Positions 50,601 to 60,202 of a stretch of 64,000 bases of DNA are shown piece after piece (the first letter of the stretch is position 1; every line of letters begins with the position of its first letter). The translations under genes were made by a program, and so were the position numbers. Origin of the DNA: Limnochordaceae bacterium (GTDB lineage: Bacteria > Bacillota > Limnochordia > Limnochordales > DUMU01); assembly GCA_014896305.1 (NCBI GenBank), contig JADBKQ010000001.1:248001-312000 (forward strand), given 5' to 3'. The notes beneath the pieces are model-generated. The model worked only from the letters and a program-made list of their open reading frames with translations. It was not told where the DNA came from and made no database searches.

Positions 50601-51310
50601 TCACGAGCGAAGTAGCGCTTGGCGTAGAGCAGCTGGCGGGCGATGGACTCGCCGCTGGCCATGTTGGCGTCGTGCTCCACCCAGGTGGAGGCGGTCACTT
50701 CCCAGCGGCCCTGGCGTTGACGTTCCCGTATCCGTTCGAAGATCTCGGGATACAGCTCCTGCATGGCTATGTACACCGAAGCTTGGCTTTGCGAAAAGCG
50801 AAAGTCGGGCTCTTCCGCCATTAGCTGGTCCATGGTGCGAAACGTGTCCCGGCTGACGCGCACGGTCTCCGGCCAATCCCATAGCCAGTTCATATCGATG
50901 TGAGCGTGGCCTACCAGGTGGATAACAAACGATTGGGCCACCGGACCCACGGCGGGCAGGAGCATAGACTCAGCAGCCGGAACGGCGCTGGACCACCGTT
51001 CCCCGGATTGCAGGCTATCCCGCAGGTGTTCGATCGCCTGGTCGACGAGGGAGGGGTCAATGCCGCCAATGCCGGCCTCGATCAGGGCGGCGAGAAAGCG
51101 GGCTTCGCCCTGGAAGCGCTCTGCCCAGGCCTGTTCGGAGTCGCCTGGGGGCGCGGCCACTCCCCACAGCTCCTGAACCGCCCTCTCCCAGTGATTTTGC
51201 AGTGCCACAGCAGCCTGTGTGCCTGCTGGACTATCCGTCTGGGCCAGCACGCGACCTCTCAACCCAGCGCCTTCAGCGCTCTGCTCGTCCTGGTATCCGT
51301 ACCTGGCCAC
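47696..51310 (-). CDS. GH38 alpha-mannosidase
   Basis: A 1204-residue retaining alpha-mannosidase of family GH38, apparently cytoplasmic. Zn-site motif GHAHIDMNWLWDWPET is near residue 132, the nucleophile Asp near 251 in WQPDTFGHP, and DHGGGPT follows as in the family; then the middle helical domain and a long beta-rich C-terminal part. Two large low-complexity inserts sit in the beta part: Ala/Glu-rich (ATRAAKAEARENAG..., about 130 bp around 48680-48810) and Gly/Ser-rich (around 48140-48260), making it longer than usual (about 1000-1050). GTG 51310 is chosen because AAAGGAG lies 9 nt upstream; the frame stays open to 51481 without support. Divergent from the helicase gene. Confidence 0.93.
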   Translation of the reverse strand: MARYGYQDEQSAEGAGLRGRVLAQTDSPAGTQAAVALQNHWERAVQELWGVAAPPGDSEQAWAERFQGEARFLAALIEAGIGGIDPSLVDQAIEHLRDSLQSGERWSSAVPAAESMLLPAVGPVAQSFVIHLVGHAHIDMNWLWDWPETVRVSRDTFRTMDQLMAEEPDFRFSQSQASVYIAMQELYPEIFERIRERQRQGRWEVTASTWVEHDANMASGESIARQLLYAKRYFARELGVPPADVPLVWQPDTFGHPFTIPGILVRAGIRYYYYCRGGHLGPWLRLFWWEGPDGSRVLAFHDNDLWYNGPVRAVDAALAAVNLARQTGITDYLFVYGVGDHGGGPTRRDLAMIRQAQRWPLFPKLVFSTAKAFFERVNESLSVPPSGATEPTASTSVPMPPSGRLPGLPAPTLPVYGGELNTVFSGCYSSQSRVKQLNRDSETLLTRAEAWQAVAHAADASLVAALPPTAIAGVSTPTASAGQSLLEQAWQKHLFNQFHDILPGSGVPATYQYALGVGQQVRAAAEAVEDRALQALIRQKLAYFPPPVVETIAQLKPKVVADRVSVNPDWVRPVAVANVLPWRRSESVRLDIWDPPAGAEQAVLIDPEGRLLLTQRLRRHEEWGHQQLRVAFPALDLPALGLRSYAALLLTPPEWEQLLRQQGWQRRRPWADWDPAIDPEDPPGGRGVQGWIDGTGKAHLENQWLAAEVEPGSGAVVHLIDKRTGEDLVPPGQRLGLLEMNLEAPHGMSAWKIGPFAARQPLTNGAALRLESNGPVEATVVAQQTYHESRFELCIRLTATSRRLEYHLAADWAERSDQGRPAPTLQVAFPVAVATRAAKAEARENAGVRAETADAKAWAEAADEAVAQAETAAEPAAPAKPGVVEALYEIPFGAIRRPADGMEVPGQRFAALGRLLVLNRGRYGFSATVDDDLGDLGADGMDRGGRGYRPGAISVLRMTLLRATHDPDPLPDHGHHEIEWAIELLSAEEQAQGWASTAAAAASEYQYPVQGRALAGWEVAGDGKGPGSGDGRVDGSGEGNGHSSSEGRASSPASPQDASAELSWLELDPAGSVAWSVLKSWEGVPPAGDGGTTLQTVNDSPLHSTEKARSAMSTPTDWVIRLYEVDGQDRKARLKLGPALLAERGLPTAVRELDLLERPVDPPAAANVPGDALTLDRVNGILEVQLHGYEIKTILLHWDSPASH

Positions 51311-51651
51311 CCGAAACCACTCCTTTGCTACCGGTATCTCAAGAGGGCTGGCATTTGAGTTTGGAAGCTTTATGTCACCGAAACCGTCTTCCTCCTGCCC
51401 GCGCACTTCCAGCGTCTCAGTGTCCTGGAGTGTAGGTTGACTTCGCTCAACTGGGCGGAAACCCTGCTGTTGACCAGGCACACTTATGCGGGAGCGCGCG
51501 GAGGGTAAGGCGGTGGCAAGGTTGACGGCGAAGGAGCCGATGGTGGCGATGGTGAACCGGCTCGCTTAGCCTGGCATTGATGGGAGTTGACATTTGCGAG
51601 AAGATGAGATGCGGGCACATGTGGGAACAGGTAGCAGAAAGAGGTGCGAGC
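51311..51651. other. Divergent region between the GH38 and Lhr-like genes
   Basis: 341 bp. The left half could encode an N-terminal extension of the GH38 protein (open to 51481) but its residues look non-conserved. A TTGACA hexamer at about 51587 lacks a matching -10 at proper spacing. No other element recognised. Confidence 0.35.
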
Positions 51652-54600
51652 GTGGCTGGCGAGGTTTGGCAGGGCTTTCACCCATACGTTCGCCGCTGGT
51701 TCACCCAACGTTACGGTGAACCGACGCCTCCGCAGCAGCTAGGCTGGCCCGCCATCCAGCAGGGCGAAAATGTGCTGCTGATGGCGCCGACCGGTTCAGG
51801 CAAGACATTTGCAGCCTTTCTGGTCTTTCTCGACCGACTCCTGAGGGAACGTTTGACGGCAGGCGCTGGGCAACGGCTTCTGCCGCAGGGGTTCCCGGGG
51901 GTGCGGGTCCTCTACGTCTCACCGCTACGGGCGCTGGACAACGATATCCATCGCAACCTGGCCGAGCCCTTGGCCGCGCTCAACGCCTACCTGCTCCAGA
52001 CCCGGCCCAATGCACCGCCGCTGCGGGCGGAGGTTCGCACCAGCGACACGCCACCCGCGGTGCGTGAACGCATTCGCCGTTCGCCGCCGGACATTTTGAT
52101 CACGACGCCGGAATCGCTCTTTCTGATGCTCTTGTCGCCCCGTCTCCGTGAAGTCTTGCGAACAGTCGAGGCGGTGGTCATCGACGAACTCCATGCCCTC
52201 GCCCCCAACAAGCGGGGCAGCCAGCTCGTTTTGTCGCTGGAGTGGCTGGAGTGGTACGTCGCCGCCGCGAACGGCAGCAGCTTGGGCTGGGCCGGAGCAA
52301 CGGCCGGGAGCGGCTCGGGCCTGGGCAAGGTGACGCCGGTAAACGGTGAGCCGCGCTCGGCAGCGAATATAGATGAGAGCAGACCACGCCTCAGCGGCAA
52401 GGCCAGGCAACTGCAACGCATCGGCCTGTCGGCGACCCAACGGCCGCTCGCCCCCCTGGCTCGTTGGTTGGGTGGGTGTGGCCGCCCCGTGCGGGTCATC
52501 GACGCCGGCCTGCGTAAAGAGCTGCAGCTGCAGGTGGACGTGGCGACGCCGGACATGGTTCACCTGCCGGAGAAAAGCATTTGGCCGGCCATGTACCGTC
52601 GCCTCACCGACGAAGTGCTGGCTCAGGAGCGCCAGCACCGCACCACGCTCATCTTCGTGAACAACCGGGCGGTGGCCGAGCGGATCGCCGCCCACATGAA
52701 CGAGCTGGCCGGCCACATGATCGCTCGCAGTCACCATGGAAGTCTTTCCCGCAGCACCCGGGAAGAGGTGGAGGAGGCACTCAAGAACGGGACGCTGCCG
52801 GCCGTAGTGGCGACGGGTTCCCTGGAGTTAGGGATCGACGTGGGCCATGTCAACCTGGTGATTCAAGTGGAATCGCCCAAGTCGGTTACCCGTGGCCTGC
52901 AGCGGGTGGGCCGAGCAGGACACCTCTTCCGGGCAACGAGCCGGGGACTCATTTTGCCCAAAACCCGCGAGGATCTGCTGGAAACAGCCGCTATAGCAGC
53001 CCAGATGGTGCAGGCCAACATCGAGCCGGTACGGATTCCCCAGGCGCCACTGGATGTCCTGGTGCAACAGGTAGCGGCGATGGTCGCCATGGACGACTGG
53101 CGCGAGGAGGAGCTGCTGGCCTGTGTGCGCCAAGCCGCGCCCTACCGCCATCTGTCGGGTGAGCAGTGGCAGTCCGTGCTGCACCTGCTCAGCGGCGGGT
53201 ACCGGCATCCACTCCTGACCCGGTTACGCCCCCGCCTGGTCTGGGATCGGGAGAAGGGGTGGCTGCGGGCGTTGCCAGGGACGAGGCTGGCGGTCCTGCA
53301 GGGGGCAGGAACGATTGCAGACCGAGGGCTCTATCCGGTACTAACAGTCAAGGACAGGCAAAAGGTTGGGGAGTTGGACGAGGAATTCGTCTTCGAAAGC
53401 CGCGTCGGCGATGTTGTCGCCCTTGGCACATCAGCGTGGCGCATCGAGGAGATCCGGCCGGACCGCGTGCTGGTTTCGGCCGTGTCTAACAATGTCGGAG
53501 CCGGCCAGCCACGGGGAAACGTTCCTTCCGACGGTGAAGCGAACGGTTCAGGCGGATCGGGGGCGGACAGGCAGGGCGAAGGCCACAGGCATATGCCCTC
53601 GCCTGAGCGCAGGGGCGGAAACATGAACCTGGTATCTGGTACTGGCCGGCGAGCTCGTTTGACTCCAGATAGCCCGCTGGTCCGTCTGCCGTTTTGGCGG
53701 GGTGAAGGACTGGGACGCCCGGCTTATTTGGGGGTGCAGATAGGCAAGTACTTGGAAGATTGGGAGAAGCAATACCGGGCCGCTCAGGGAAAGCAATGCG
53801 TCGATGCGGGTTCGGATCGAACGTTCCAGCTCAGTTGCCTAGCCCCGGAGGCCGCAGCCACCCTCGACACCTATCTCCGGCAACAGTACCAGCTGACGGG
53901 TGTGCTGCCCACCGCCCGCCGCCTCATCGTTGAGACGTTTCCCGACAGCAACGGCCAACCTCTCACCGTGATCCACTCGATCTGGGGCAACCGCGTCAAC
54001 CAGGCGCTCCGCCTGGCCCTGCTCGATCTGTGCCAGGAACGCTGGCACGTCACTCCGTCGGTTGTCAGTACGGACCAGGGGTTGCTCGTGCGGCCGCCGG
54101 CTGACGACGTCACGGCGGCCGAGTGGGTGAACCTTCTGCACGCCCTGGCCCTAGACTGGCAGCAGCTCGAGCGGCGGGTGCTACGCCAGCTCCAGGACAG
54201 CCCATTGTTGGGAGCGGCGTTCCGGGCAGCGGCCCGCCGTTGCCTGCTGCTGGCCGTACCTCGTCGTCCCGGCCAACGTCAACCCCTCTGGCTGCAACGC
54301 TTGCAGGCCCAGGATTTGTGGGAAGCGACTCGCCATTACACCGACTTTCCGGTGTGGCGGGAAGCCGTTCGTGAAGTGCTTGAGGACTGGCTGGACCTGC
54401 CTACCCTGCAACGCCTGATGGAAGGAGTGGGGACCGGCCAGGTGCAGGTGGTGGCCACACCGCTGCAGCATCCCAGCCCCTTCTGCGCCTCGTTGCTATT
54501 CACATACTCCGGCGCCTTCATCTACGACGACGATTCGCCCCGGTCCGTGTCTGGCCGGCCGGCTGGCGAGCTGCAGCCGGCTCGTCCCGTCCCTGCCGGC

Positions 54601-56865
54601 GTGAACTGGGCGCTCGCCACCACTGCTCTGGCCGGCGGCGACTTGCGCTCGATCCTCGATTCTCAGGTACTGGTTGAGCTGCGGCAGCAGTTGAGGGCGG
54701 TCACGACTGTGGTTACGGCCGACCAGGAGGGCATTCCCACCACCCGGACTGCCCGTGACCAGCTCCGCCAGTGGGCGCTCCTGCACGGCCCGTTCACCTG
54801 GGCTGAGCTGGCGGCTGGGGCGGGCCAAAAGCTCGTAACGCCTGGCCAGAGCCCTGCCATGGCCAGCCAGAACTCCGCGAGGATGAACCGGGATCTTGAG
54901 ACAGGCTGGCGCCAGGCGCTAGCCGATCTCGAAGCTGCCGGTGAACTGGTGTCAGGTCGTTTTCGCCGCGACCTCAAGGACGGAGCGGAACAGGAGTGGT
55001 GCGCCGTCGACTTTCTACGGGTTTGGGCGCGGCGTTCCCTGGGGCGGACCCGGCGGCAGGTGCAGGCGCATTCGTTACAGGAGCTTTTGGCCTGGCTGCT
55101 GGGACGGGCGGGAGGGAAGTCTGGCGAGTCCCCGGTGGAACGAGTCGCCGACGTGGTGAACCGGCTGCAGTTCATGGCAACGGATTGGCCGAGCTGGCTG
55201 GAGCTGCTGGCCCGGCGCTGCGGAATCCTGACGTCGTCTGTGCCGGTGGCCAAACCTGATCTCGAGTTGGTGCGGGGAAGCCTGGATGAGCTATGCCGCT
55301 CTGGCCAGCTCGTCTGGCAATGTCGTGGCCGCCTGGTCTGGCTGTGGACTAACCTGAACGCGGCCGTACTCCTCGAAGGACAGGGGCTGCCACAGGTAGC
55401 AGAAGTAGAAGGGGACGAACTTGTCGGGGCGGTCCTCCGGGAACTGAGCGGGCGACCCCGCTTCTGGGCGGAGCTGGAGCGCAGGATGACCACCCAACCG
55501 GCGGCCGGGTCGCCGGTGACCCGGCGACCGGAGATCGAGTACCTCGAGATGGGGCGGTTGGGGGCGGCGAAAGCCGTCCCATCGGCCGGGGAGATCGCCG
55601 CGGCGTTGGCCCGCTTGGTGCTGGCGGGCCGGGTTACCGCTGACACCGTTCAGCCGGTGGAGTTGTTGCAGCGCCTGCCCACGCCAGCCATGCCGCTGGG
55701 ATCGGGTGAACAGCCACTGTCCGGGCAGTGCCCGCAACAGTGGTCGTCCCGCCGGGAACAGGGATGGGGGTTAGCCAACCCCATGCTGCGAGTTTGGGGC
55801 AGGCCAGGGCAAGGGCCGGCCGCCCGCCGTCGCTACCTCGATTTGCGACGGAGGCTTCGCACTCGGCAGCCAGCGCGGATCAGCCCGGCAGCGGCTGGCG
55901 TGTCTGGCATTCCCACGGGGGAGAGTGGCCCGTTTCCAGCAGGCCACAAAGACGGATTGGTTTGGCAGCCAGGACGGTCGCCGGCGTTCGCCGGCAGGGA
56001 GACGGTCTGGCAGCGGGGACGCTGGCAGGCCCTGCCCGACATGGACCAGGCGATCCATACCCTCTTGAACGTCGGAGTCGCAGTCGAGCAGGTACGACGG
56101 CTCTATGGGGTTGTCTGCCCAGCTACGTGGGGGGCTTGGTGGCGGGTGGTAGAGGCCGGCTGGGAGCAAGCCAAGCCTGCTTCTGCCCGCGTTTCCTCCA
56201 CGGGCCAACGGGATGTGCCGAGCCCAGGAGCAGCCGAAGCCCAAGGGCCGCAATGGATCGCGCCGGAGATCGGGTCATGGCGGGAGGCGGAAGACTGGCT
56301 CACCCGGGCGGAATGGCGAGGGGAGTGGCTGCGGGGCGACTTCGTCATGGGGTTGGACGGCCCCCAGTTCATGCAGCTGACCGACTGGCAGGATTGGGAA
56401 GATTGCCAGGGTAGGCAGGGTTGGGAGGATCCTGGGGCGAGGCAGGATGGACAAGATTGGCTTGGCAGGAAGGGTTGGCTGGTACGAGCGGACGAGCCGT
56501 TCAACCCGTGGGGGCTCTGGCAGGAGTGGCCGGATTGGGCTGCTGCCAAACATGTTCACCGGGATGACCGCACCTGGCTGTGGGTAGACCCCGGCGGGCA
56601 GCTTGCCTGGATCATGCTGGCCAGCCGGGAGCATCTTCTGGTTGATCCGGCCGTCTGGGGGAGTAGCGAGCCAACGCAGCTGTTGCGTCCCCTGGCCATG
56701 GTCCTGGAGGCGGATTCGGAGTGCCGCCGTACCGGGCGTCTCGACCTCGAGCGGTGGCAAGAGCAGAGTGTCATTGGCAGCCAGGCTGAAGAGCCGCTGC
56801 GGGAAGTCGGCTTCCGTTCGACCGTACGAGGGCTGGCGCTGTATGCGGACGAAAGAGACGGGTAA
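51652..56865 (+). CDS. Lhr-like large DEAD/DEAH-box helicase
   Basis: A 1737-residue SF2 helicase of the Lhr family, bacterial 3'-5' DNA/RNA helicases linked to DNA repair. Motifs: FHPYVRRWFTQRYGEPTPPQQLGWPAI (Q-motif region), Walker A APTGSGKT near 45, DELH (motif II) near 176, SATQRP (motif III), then RVGRAGH (motif VI) near 420, followed by Lhr core domains (winged helix and beta sheets) and a long C-terminal region. Gly/Asn/Ser-rich inserts lie near 220 and 620-660, and a Trp/Asp/Gln-rich stretch near 1575-1610. GTG 51652 with GAGGTG upstream puts FHP at residue 9, as usual; ATG 51580, 51604 and 51619 are alternatives. Confidence 0.9.
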   Translation: MAGEVWQGFHPYVRRWFTQRYGEPTPPQQLGWPAIQQGENVLLMAPTGSGKTFAAFLVFLDRLLRERLTAGAGQRLLPQGFPGVRVLYVSPLRALDNDIHRNLAEPLAALNAYLLQTRPNAPPLRAEVRTSDTPPAVRERIRRSPPDILITTPESLFLMLLSPRLREVLRTVEAVVIDELHALAPNKRGSQLVLSLEWLEWYVAAANGSSLGWAGATAGSGSGLGKVTPVNGEPRSAANIDESRPRLSGKARQLQRIGLSATQRPLAPLARWLGGCGRPVRVIDAGLRKELQLQVDVATPDMVHLPEKSIWPAMYRRLTDEVLAQERQHRTTLIFVNNRAVAERIAAHMNELAGHMIARSHHGSLSRSTREEVEEALKNGTLPAVVATGSLELGIDVGHVNLVIQVESPKSVTRGLQRVGRAGHLFRATSRGLILPKTREDLLETAAIAAQMVQANIEPVRIPQAPLDVLVQQVAAMVAMDDWREEELLACVRQAAPYRHLSGEQWQSVLHLLSGGYRHPLLTRLRPRLVWDREKGWLRALPGTRLAVLQGAGTIADRGLYPVLTVKDRQKVGELDEEFVFESRVGDVVALGTSAWRIEEIRPDRVLVSAVSNNVGAGQPRGNVPSDGEANGSGGSGADRQGEGHRHMPSPERRGGNMNLVSGTGRRARLTPDSPLVRLPFWRGEGLGRPAYLGVQIGKYLEDWEKQYRAAQGKQCVDAGSDRTFQLSCLAPEAAATLDTYLRQQYQLTGVLPTARRLIVETFPDSNGQPLTVIHSIWGNRVNQALRLALLDLCQERWHVTPSVVSTDQGLLVRPPADDVTAAEWVNLLHALALDWQQLERRVLRQLQDSPLLGAAFRAAARRCLLLAVPRRPGQRQPLWLQRLQAQDLWEATRHYTDFPVWREAVREVLEDWLDLPTLQRLMEGVGTGQVQVVATPLQHPSPFCASLLFTYSGAFIYDDDSPRSVSGRPAGELQPARPVPAGVNWALATTALAGGDLRSILDSQVLVELRQQLRAVTTVVTADQEGIPTTRTARDQLRQWALLHGPFTWAELAAGAGQKLVTPGQSPAMASQNSARMNRDLETGWRQALADLEAAGELVSGRFRRDLKDGAEQEWCAVDFLRVWARRSLGRTRRQVQAHSLQELLAWLLGRAGGKSGESPVERVADVVNRLQFMATDWPSWLELLARRCGILTSSVPVAKPDLELVRGSLDELCRSGQLVWQCRGRLVWLWTNLNAAVLLEGQGLPQVAEVEGDELVGAVLRELSGRPRFWAELERRMTTQPAAGSPVTRRPEIEYLEMGRLGAAKAVPSAGEIAAALARLVLAGRVTADTVQPVELLQRLPTPAMPLGSGEQPLSGQCPQQWSSRREQGWGLANPMLRVWGRPGQGPAARRRYLDLRRRLRTRQPARISPAAAGVSGIPTGESGPFPAGHKDGLVWQPGRSPAFAGRETVWQRGRWQALPDMDQAIHTLLNVGVAVEQVRRLYGVVCPATWGAWWRVVEAGWEQAKPASARVSSTGQRDVPSPGAAEAQGPQWIAPEIGSWREAEDWLTRAEWRGEWLRGDFVMGLDGPQFMQLTDWQDWEDCQGRQGWEDPGARQDGQDWLGRKGWLVRADEPFNPWGLWQEWPDWAAAKHVHRDDRTWLWVDPGGQLAWIMLASREHLLVDPAVWGSSEPTQLLRPLAMVLEADSECRRTGRLDLERWQEQSVIGSQAEEPLREVGFRSTVRGLALYADERDG

Positions 56866-56961
56866 TCCCTCTGGGTTGTTCACCAGGCCGTCATGTATGT
56901 CGTTTTTCGGCTGCGATTCACCTGTGAGGGAGCGGTGGATTAGGGGGGCATCAGTGGATGA

Positions 56962-57681
56962 TTAGGGGTGCATCATAGGAGGACGTTGGTTACTCGACTC
57001 CTCGTGAACTCCCAGTGCCGGGCTGATCTTGGCGGAGACCTGGGTAGCCGCGGCGGCCACCGCGAGCAGCAAGAGCGCTACTCCGAGGTTGTGAAGAGGC
57101 CAGCCCAAGCGGGCACTGCTGAGGGCGGCCAGGAAGCCGCTGATCACACAGACGAATTGGATGCGGCCCGCAACATTTGGCTTGGGAACAGTAGGGCCGA
57201 CCGCCAACCCCGACAAGGAGGGAACAGGCTTCGAGACAGAGCCGGCGAGCGAGGCGGAACGTTCGGTGAGCCAGCGGCTGCTGGTCAGTTCAGCAGCCCA
57301 GACGAGCAGTTGGCTGATAAGCAGGGCAGCTACTACCCACAACGGGAGTGCTGCTGCCTCCAGGGTAAGGATACCCAGCCACACGCCGAGAAGAGTGTCG
57401 GCCCGCTGATCCAGGCGCGCTCCTTCGGCATGCACTAGGCCACGCCGGCGCGCCAGCGGACCGTCCACCAGGTCGGTCAAGGCCGCCAGCACCAGGAGCG
57501 CCAGCTGCCAGCGAAAGTCGCGGTGGAGCAAATAGGTAATGGCTGCGGCAATCACCAAGAGCAGCCGGGCCTCGGTCAGGTGGTCAGGCCGCACCCAAGG
57601 CGGAATACGGTCCAGAAGGCGAGCCAGAAACCATTCCCGCCACAATTCCTCACGACGAGTGGCCTCGTCGAGTCGGTCCAT
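56962..57681 (-). CDS. CDP-alcohol phosphatidyltransferase family protein
   Basis: A 239-residue membrane enzyme of phospholipid headgroup synthesis; family members transfer a CDP-activated lipid to an alcohol such as glycerol phosphate or inositol phosphate. The full active-site motif DxxDGxxARx8Gx3Dx3D is at residues 70-95 (DLVDGPLARRRG...EGARLDQRAD). Several helices surround it. A Ser/Pro-rich insert occurs near 160-180. ATG 57681 is chosen (GCGAGG upstream); the frame is open to 57795 but that part is basic and unconserved. The acceptor alcohol is unknown. Confidence 0.87.
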   Translation of the reverse strand: MDRLDEATRREELWREWFLARLLDRIPPWVRPDHLTEARLLLVIAAAITYLLHRDFRWQLALLVLAALTDLVDGPLARRRGLVHAEGARLDQRADTLLGVWLGILTLEAAALPLWVVAALLISQLLVWAAELTSSRWLTERSASLAGSVSKPVPSLSGLAVGPTVPKPNVAGRIQFVCVISGFLAALSSARLGWPLHNLGVALLLLAVAAAATQVSAKISPALGVHEESSNQRPPMMHP

Positions 57682-57936
57682 GCCGCAACGCCTCGCTTTC
57701 ACGAATCGCCTTTGGTCACATTCTACTCGGTTTCGCAGCAAAGGAACCAATGCGGGGTCTCGTTCCTGATTCCTGCACGATTCTGGACCGCACACAATGC
57801 GCTTTCATTAATGAATGGCCCGCCGGCCCGGGCCTCTGTTGGCTTCCTGGTCCTTTTGGGCTAGACTACGCTAGGCTAGGGCGAGGAAGGGGGGGAAAAC
57901 CAAAGTCCGGCGCTGGCGGAACGGGGTGGCCAGCAG

Positions 57937-57965
57937 TTGACAAAGTTTGGAATGGTGGATAAAAT
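57937..57965 (+). promoter_or_regulatory. Strong sigma-A promoter of metG
   Basis: Consensus TTGACA (57937-57942), a 17-nt spacer and TAAAAT (57960-57965). The predicted start near 57972 leaves about 26 nt of leader before TTG 57998 and excludes the earlier ATG at 57947. The rest of 57682-57997 holds nothing else I recognise; no T-box core was found. Confidence 0.88.
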
Positions 57966-57997
57966 CAGGGTACGTTTGCGCAGGGGGTGCGGTAGGG

Positions 57998-60202
57998 TTG
58001 GGCAAGTTTTATGTAACCACTGCCATCGACTATGTGAATGGCGAGCCTCATTTGGGCCACGCCTATGAGAAAATCGCGACCGATGTGATCGCCCGCTACC
58101 ATCGTTTGGCGGGGGATGACACGTTCTTCTTGACGGGGACGGACGAGCACAGCCTCAATGTGGCGCGCCGGGCACGAGAAGAAGGCCTGTCACCCAAAGA
58201 ATTCTGTGACCTGATGTCTGAAAAGTTCCGGCAGGCCTGGGCGAAGTTGGAGATCTCCTACGACCGGTTCATCCGCACGACGGATGAGGACCATGTGGCG
58301 ACCGTTCAAGATCTTATCCGCCGCATCAACGACCGGGGTTTCATCTATCAGGGCACCTACTCCGGCTGGTACTGCGTCTCTTGTGAACGTTTCCTGGATG
58401 AGTCCGAGTTGGTCGAGGGGCACTGTCCCGTGCATCCGTCCCGTAAGGTAGAGTGGGTAGAAGAGCGTAACTACTATTTCGCTCTCTCTCGCTTCCAGGA
58501 GCGGCTTCTCCACCATATCGAGGAGCACCCCGAGTTCATCCAACCCGAGACCCGGCGCAACGAGGTGCTCAACCGGATCCGCGAAGGTCTGCAGGATGTC
58601 AGCATCTCCCGTTCCACGGTGGAATGGGGGATTCCCCTTCCTGTCGACCCGCAACAGGTGGTTTATGTTTGGTTTGATGCCCTGACCAACTACGTGACCG
58701 GAGCCGGGTACGGCCGCCGCCTGCTGGCCCACCAGAGCCAGCCTCAACCGCAGCCCCAGGTCCAAGAGCAATCGCAAGAGCACTCCTTCGACTACTGGTG
58801 GCCAGCGGACCTGCACGTGGTCGGCAAGGACATAACCTGGTTCCACTGCGTAATCTGGTCGGCCATCTTGCTGGCAGCCGAACTGCCATTACCCAAGACC
58901 GTCTTCGGCCACGGGTTTGTCAATGTCGGAGGGGCCAAACTGAGCAAGTCGGAGGGCGTGATGGTAGACCCCTTGCAGCTCGCCGACGAGTACGGGGCCG
59001 ACGTGCTCCGCTACTATCTTACCCGGGAGATCTCCTGGGGCAAGGACGGCGATTTCAGCATCGGCAGCTTGCGCGAGCGCTACAACGCCGACCTCGCCAA
59101 TGATTTGGGCAATCTGCTGAACCGGACGGTAGCGATGACCGACCGTTTCTTGGCCGGCACGATCCAGGTGCCGACGGGCGCCGGCTCGGCTGCCCAGCCG
59201 CCGGCAGCTTCCACCCCTCTCGACCGGTCGCTGATCGAGCATGCCTTGCGCGTGGTGGAGGAGTACCAGGCCAGGATGGAGAGCCTGGACTTGTCCGGGG
59301 CGCTCGACGCTGTCTGGTCGCTGGTCGATATGGCGAATAAGTATATTGATGAACGAGCTCCCTGGGTGCTGGCGCGCTCCAGTGTCACCCGCCCCCAGCT
59401 GGAAGAGGTCATGTACAACCTGGCCGAGGTGTTGCGGCGGATCGCGATCCTGATCAGTCCCACGATGCCGGTGGCAGCAGAGAAGATCTGGACACAACTG
59501 GGCCTGAGCGGTTCACCGGCGCAAGCTCCGCTGGGAGGGCTGGCCAGCTGCCACCGGTGGGGTGTGTTCCCGGGCGGCACCAAGGTGCAGCGGGGGGCGC
59601 CGATCTTTCCGCGGCTCGAGGTCGCCGAGCCCGAGGCAGCCACGCATCCCGGGCAAACGGCTGAGCCGGTGGCGATGGCATCTGCTGCATCTACGGCGTC
59701 TGCAACGGCGGGAGCGGCCAAGGTACCAGGCGTTACGGCTAAGGCCGGAGCAGCTGTTCCGGCTACCGCTCCTCATGGTGGCGTGCCGCCGCAGGAAACT
59801 GGAAAGGCGGGCGTTCAGCAGGGAGGAGTTGCGGCGGTCAAGGCTGCTGCTGGGCTATCCGAGGAAGAGGCCGGGTTGATCACCATCGACCAGTTTGGGG
59901 AGATCCGGCTGCGGGTGGCACGGGTGTTGGAGGCGGCCAAGGTCGAGGGTGCAGACAAGTTGTTGCGGCTGCAAATCGACCTGGGAGGCGAACAGCGGCA
60001 GATCGTGGCTGGGATTGCGAAGTACTACACCCCCGAGGAGCTGGTCGGCAAAGAGATCGTGGTGGTGGCCAATCTGAAGCCGGCGAAGCTACGGGGCATC
60101 GTCTCCCAGGGCATGCTCCTTGCCGCTACCTCGGTGGACGGCAGCCGTCTGGCGCTGGTAACGCCCGAGCGGCCGGTTGGCCCTGGGGCGACGGTTCGCT
60201 GA
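57998..60202 (+). CDS. metG: Methionyl-tRNA synthetase with C-terminal tRNA-binding domain
   Basis: A 734-residue class I synthetase charging tRNA-Met. The HIGH-type motif is HLGH at 17-20 (YVNGEPHLGHAYE), KMSKS is KLSKS near 314, and CVSCERF...GHCPVHPSRK is the connective-peptide region with Cys/His metal ligands. The anticodon-binding helices follow, then an Ala/Thr/Gly/Pro-rich linker of about 80 residues (near 545-620), then a Trbp111/EMAP-like OB-fold (ITIDQFGEIRLRVARVLEAAKVEGADKLL...) at about 628-734. TTG 57998 has AGGGGGTG 8 nt upstream and agrees with the promoter. The linker is much longer than usual. Confidence 0.95.
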   Translation: MGKFYVTTAIDYVNGEPHLGHAYEKIATDVIARYHRLAGDDTFFLTGTDEHSLNVARRAREEGLSPKEFCDLMSEKFRQAWAKLEISYDRFIRTTDEDHVATVQDLIRRINDRGFIYQGTYSGWYCVSCERFLDESELVEGHCPVHPSRKVEWVEERNYYFALSRFQERLLHHIEEHPEFIQPETRRNEVLNRIREGLQDVSISRSTVEWGIPLPVDPQQVVYVWFDALTNYVTGAGYGRRLLAHQSQPQPQPQVQEQSQEHSFDYWWPADLHVVGKDITWFHCVIWSAILLAAELPLPKTVFGHGFVNVGGAKLSKSEGVMVDPLQLADEYGADVLRYYLTREISWGKDGDFSIGSLRERYNADLANDLGNLLNRTVAMTDRFLAGTIQVPTGAGSAAQPPAASTPLDRSLIEHALRVVEEYQARMESLDLSGALDAVWSLVDMANKYIDERAPWVLARSSVTRPQLEEVMYNLAEVLRRIAILISPTMPVAAEKIWTQLGLSGSPAQAPLGGLASCHRWGVFPGGTKVQRGAPIFPRLEVAEPEAATHPGQTAEPVAMASAASTASATAGAAKVPGVTAKAGAAVPATAPHGGVPPQETGKAGVQQGGVAAVKAAAGLSEEEAGLITIDQFGEIRLRVARVLEAAKVEGADKLLRLQIDLGGEQRQIVAGIAKYYTPEELVGKEIVVVANLKPAKLRGIVSQGMLLAATSVDGSRLALVTPERPVGPGATVR

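Noticed and set aside
57947-57997. ATG at 57947 as the metG start
   Set aside because: It lies inside the -35/-10 promoter (57937-57965), upstream of the predicted transcript start, and adds residues not found in MetG proteins. TTG 57998 has a proper ribosome-binding site.
57796-57997. Possible T-box leader upstream of metG
   Set aside because: No T-box core or specifier stem-loop; the promoter leaves only about 26 nt of leader.
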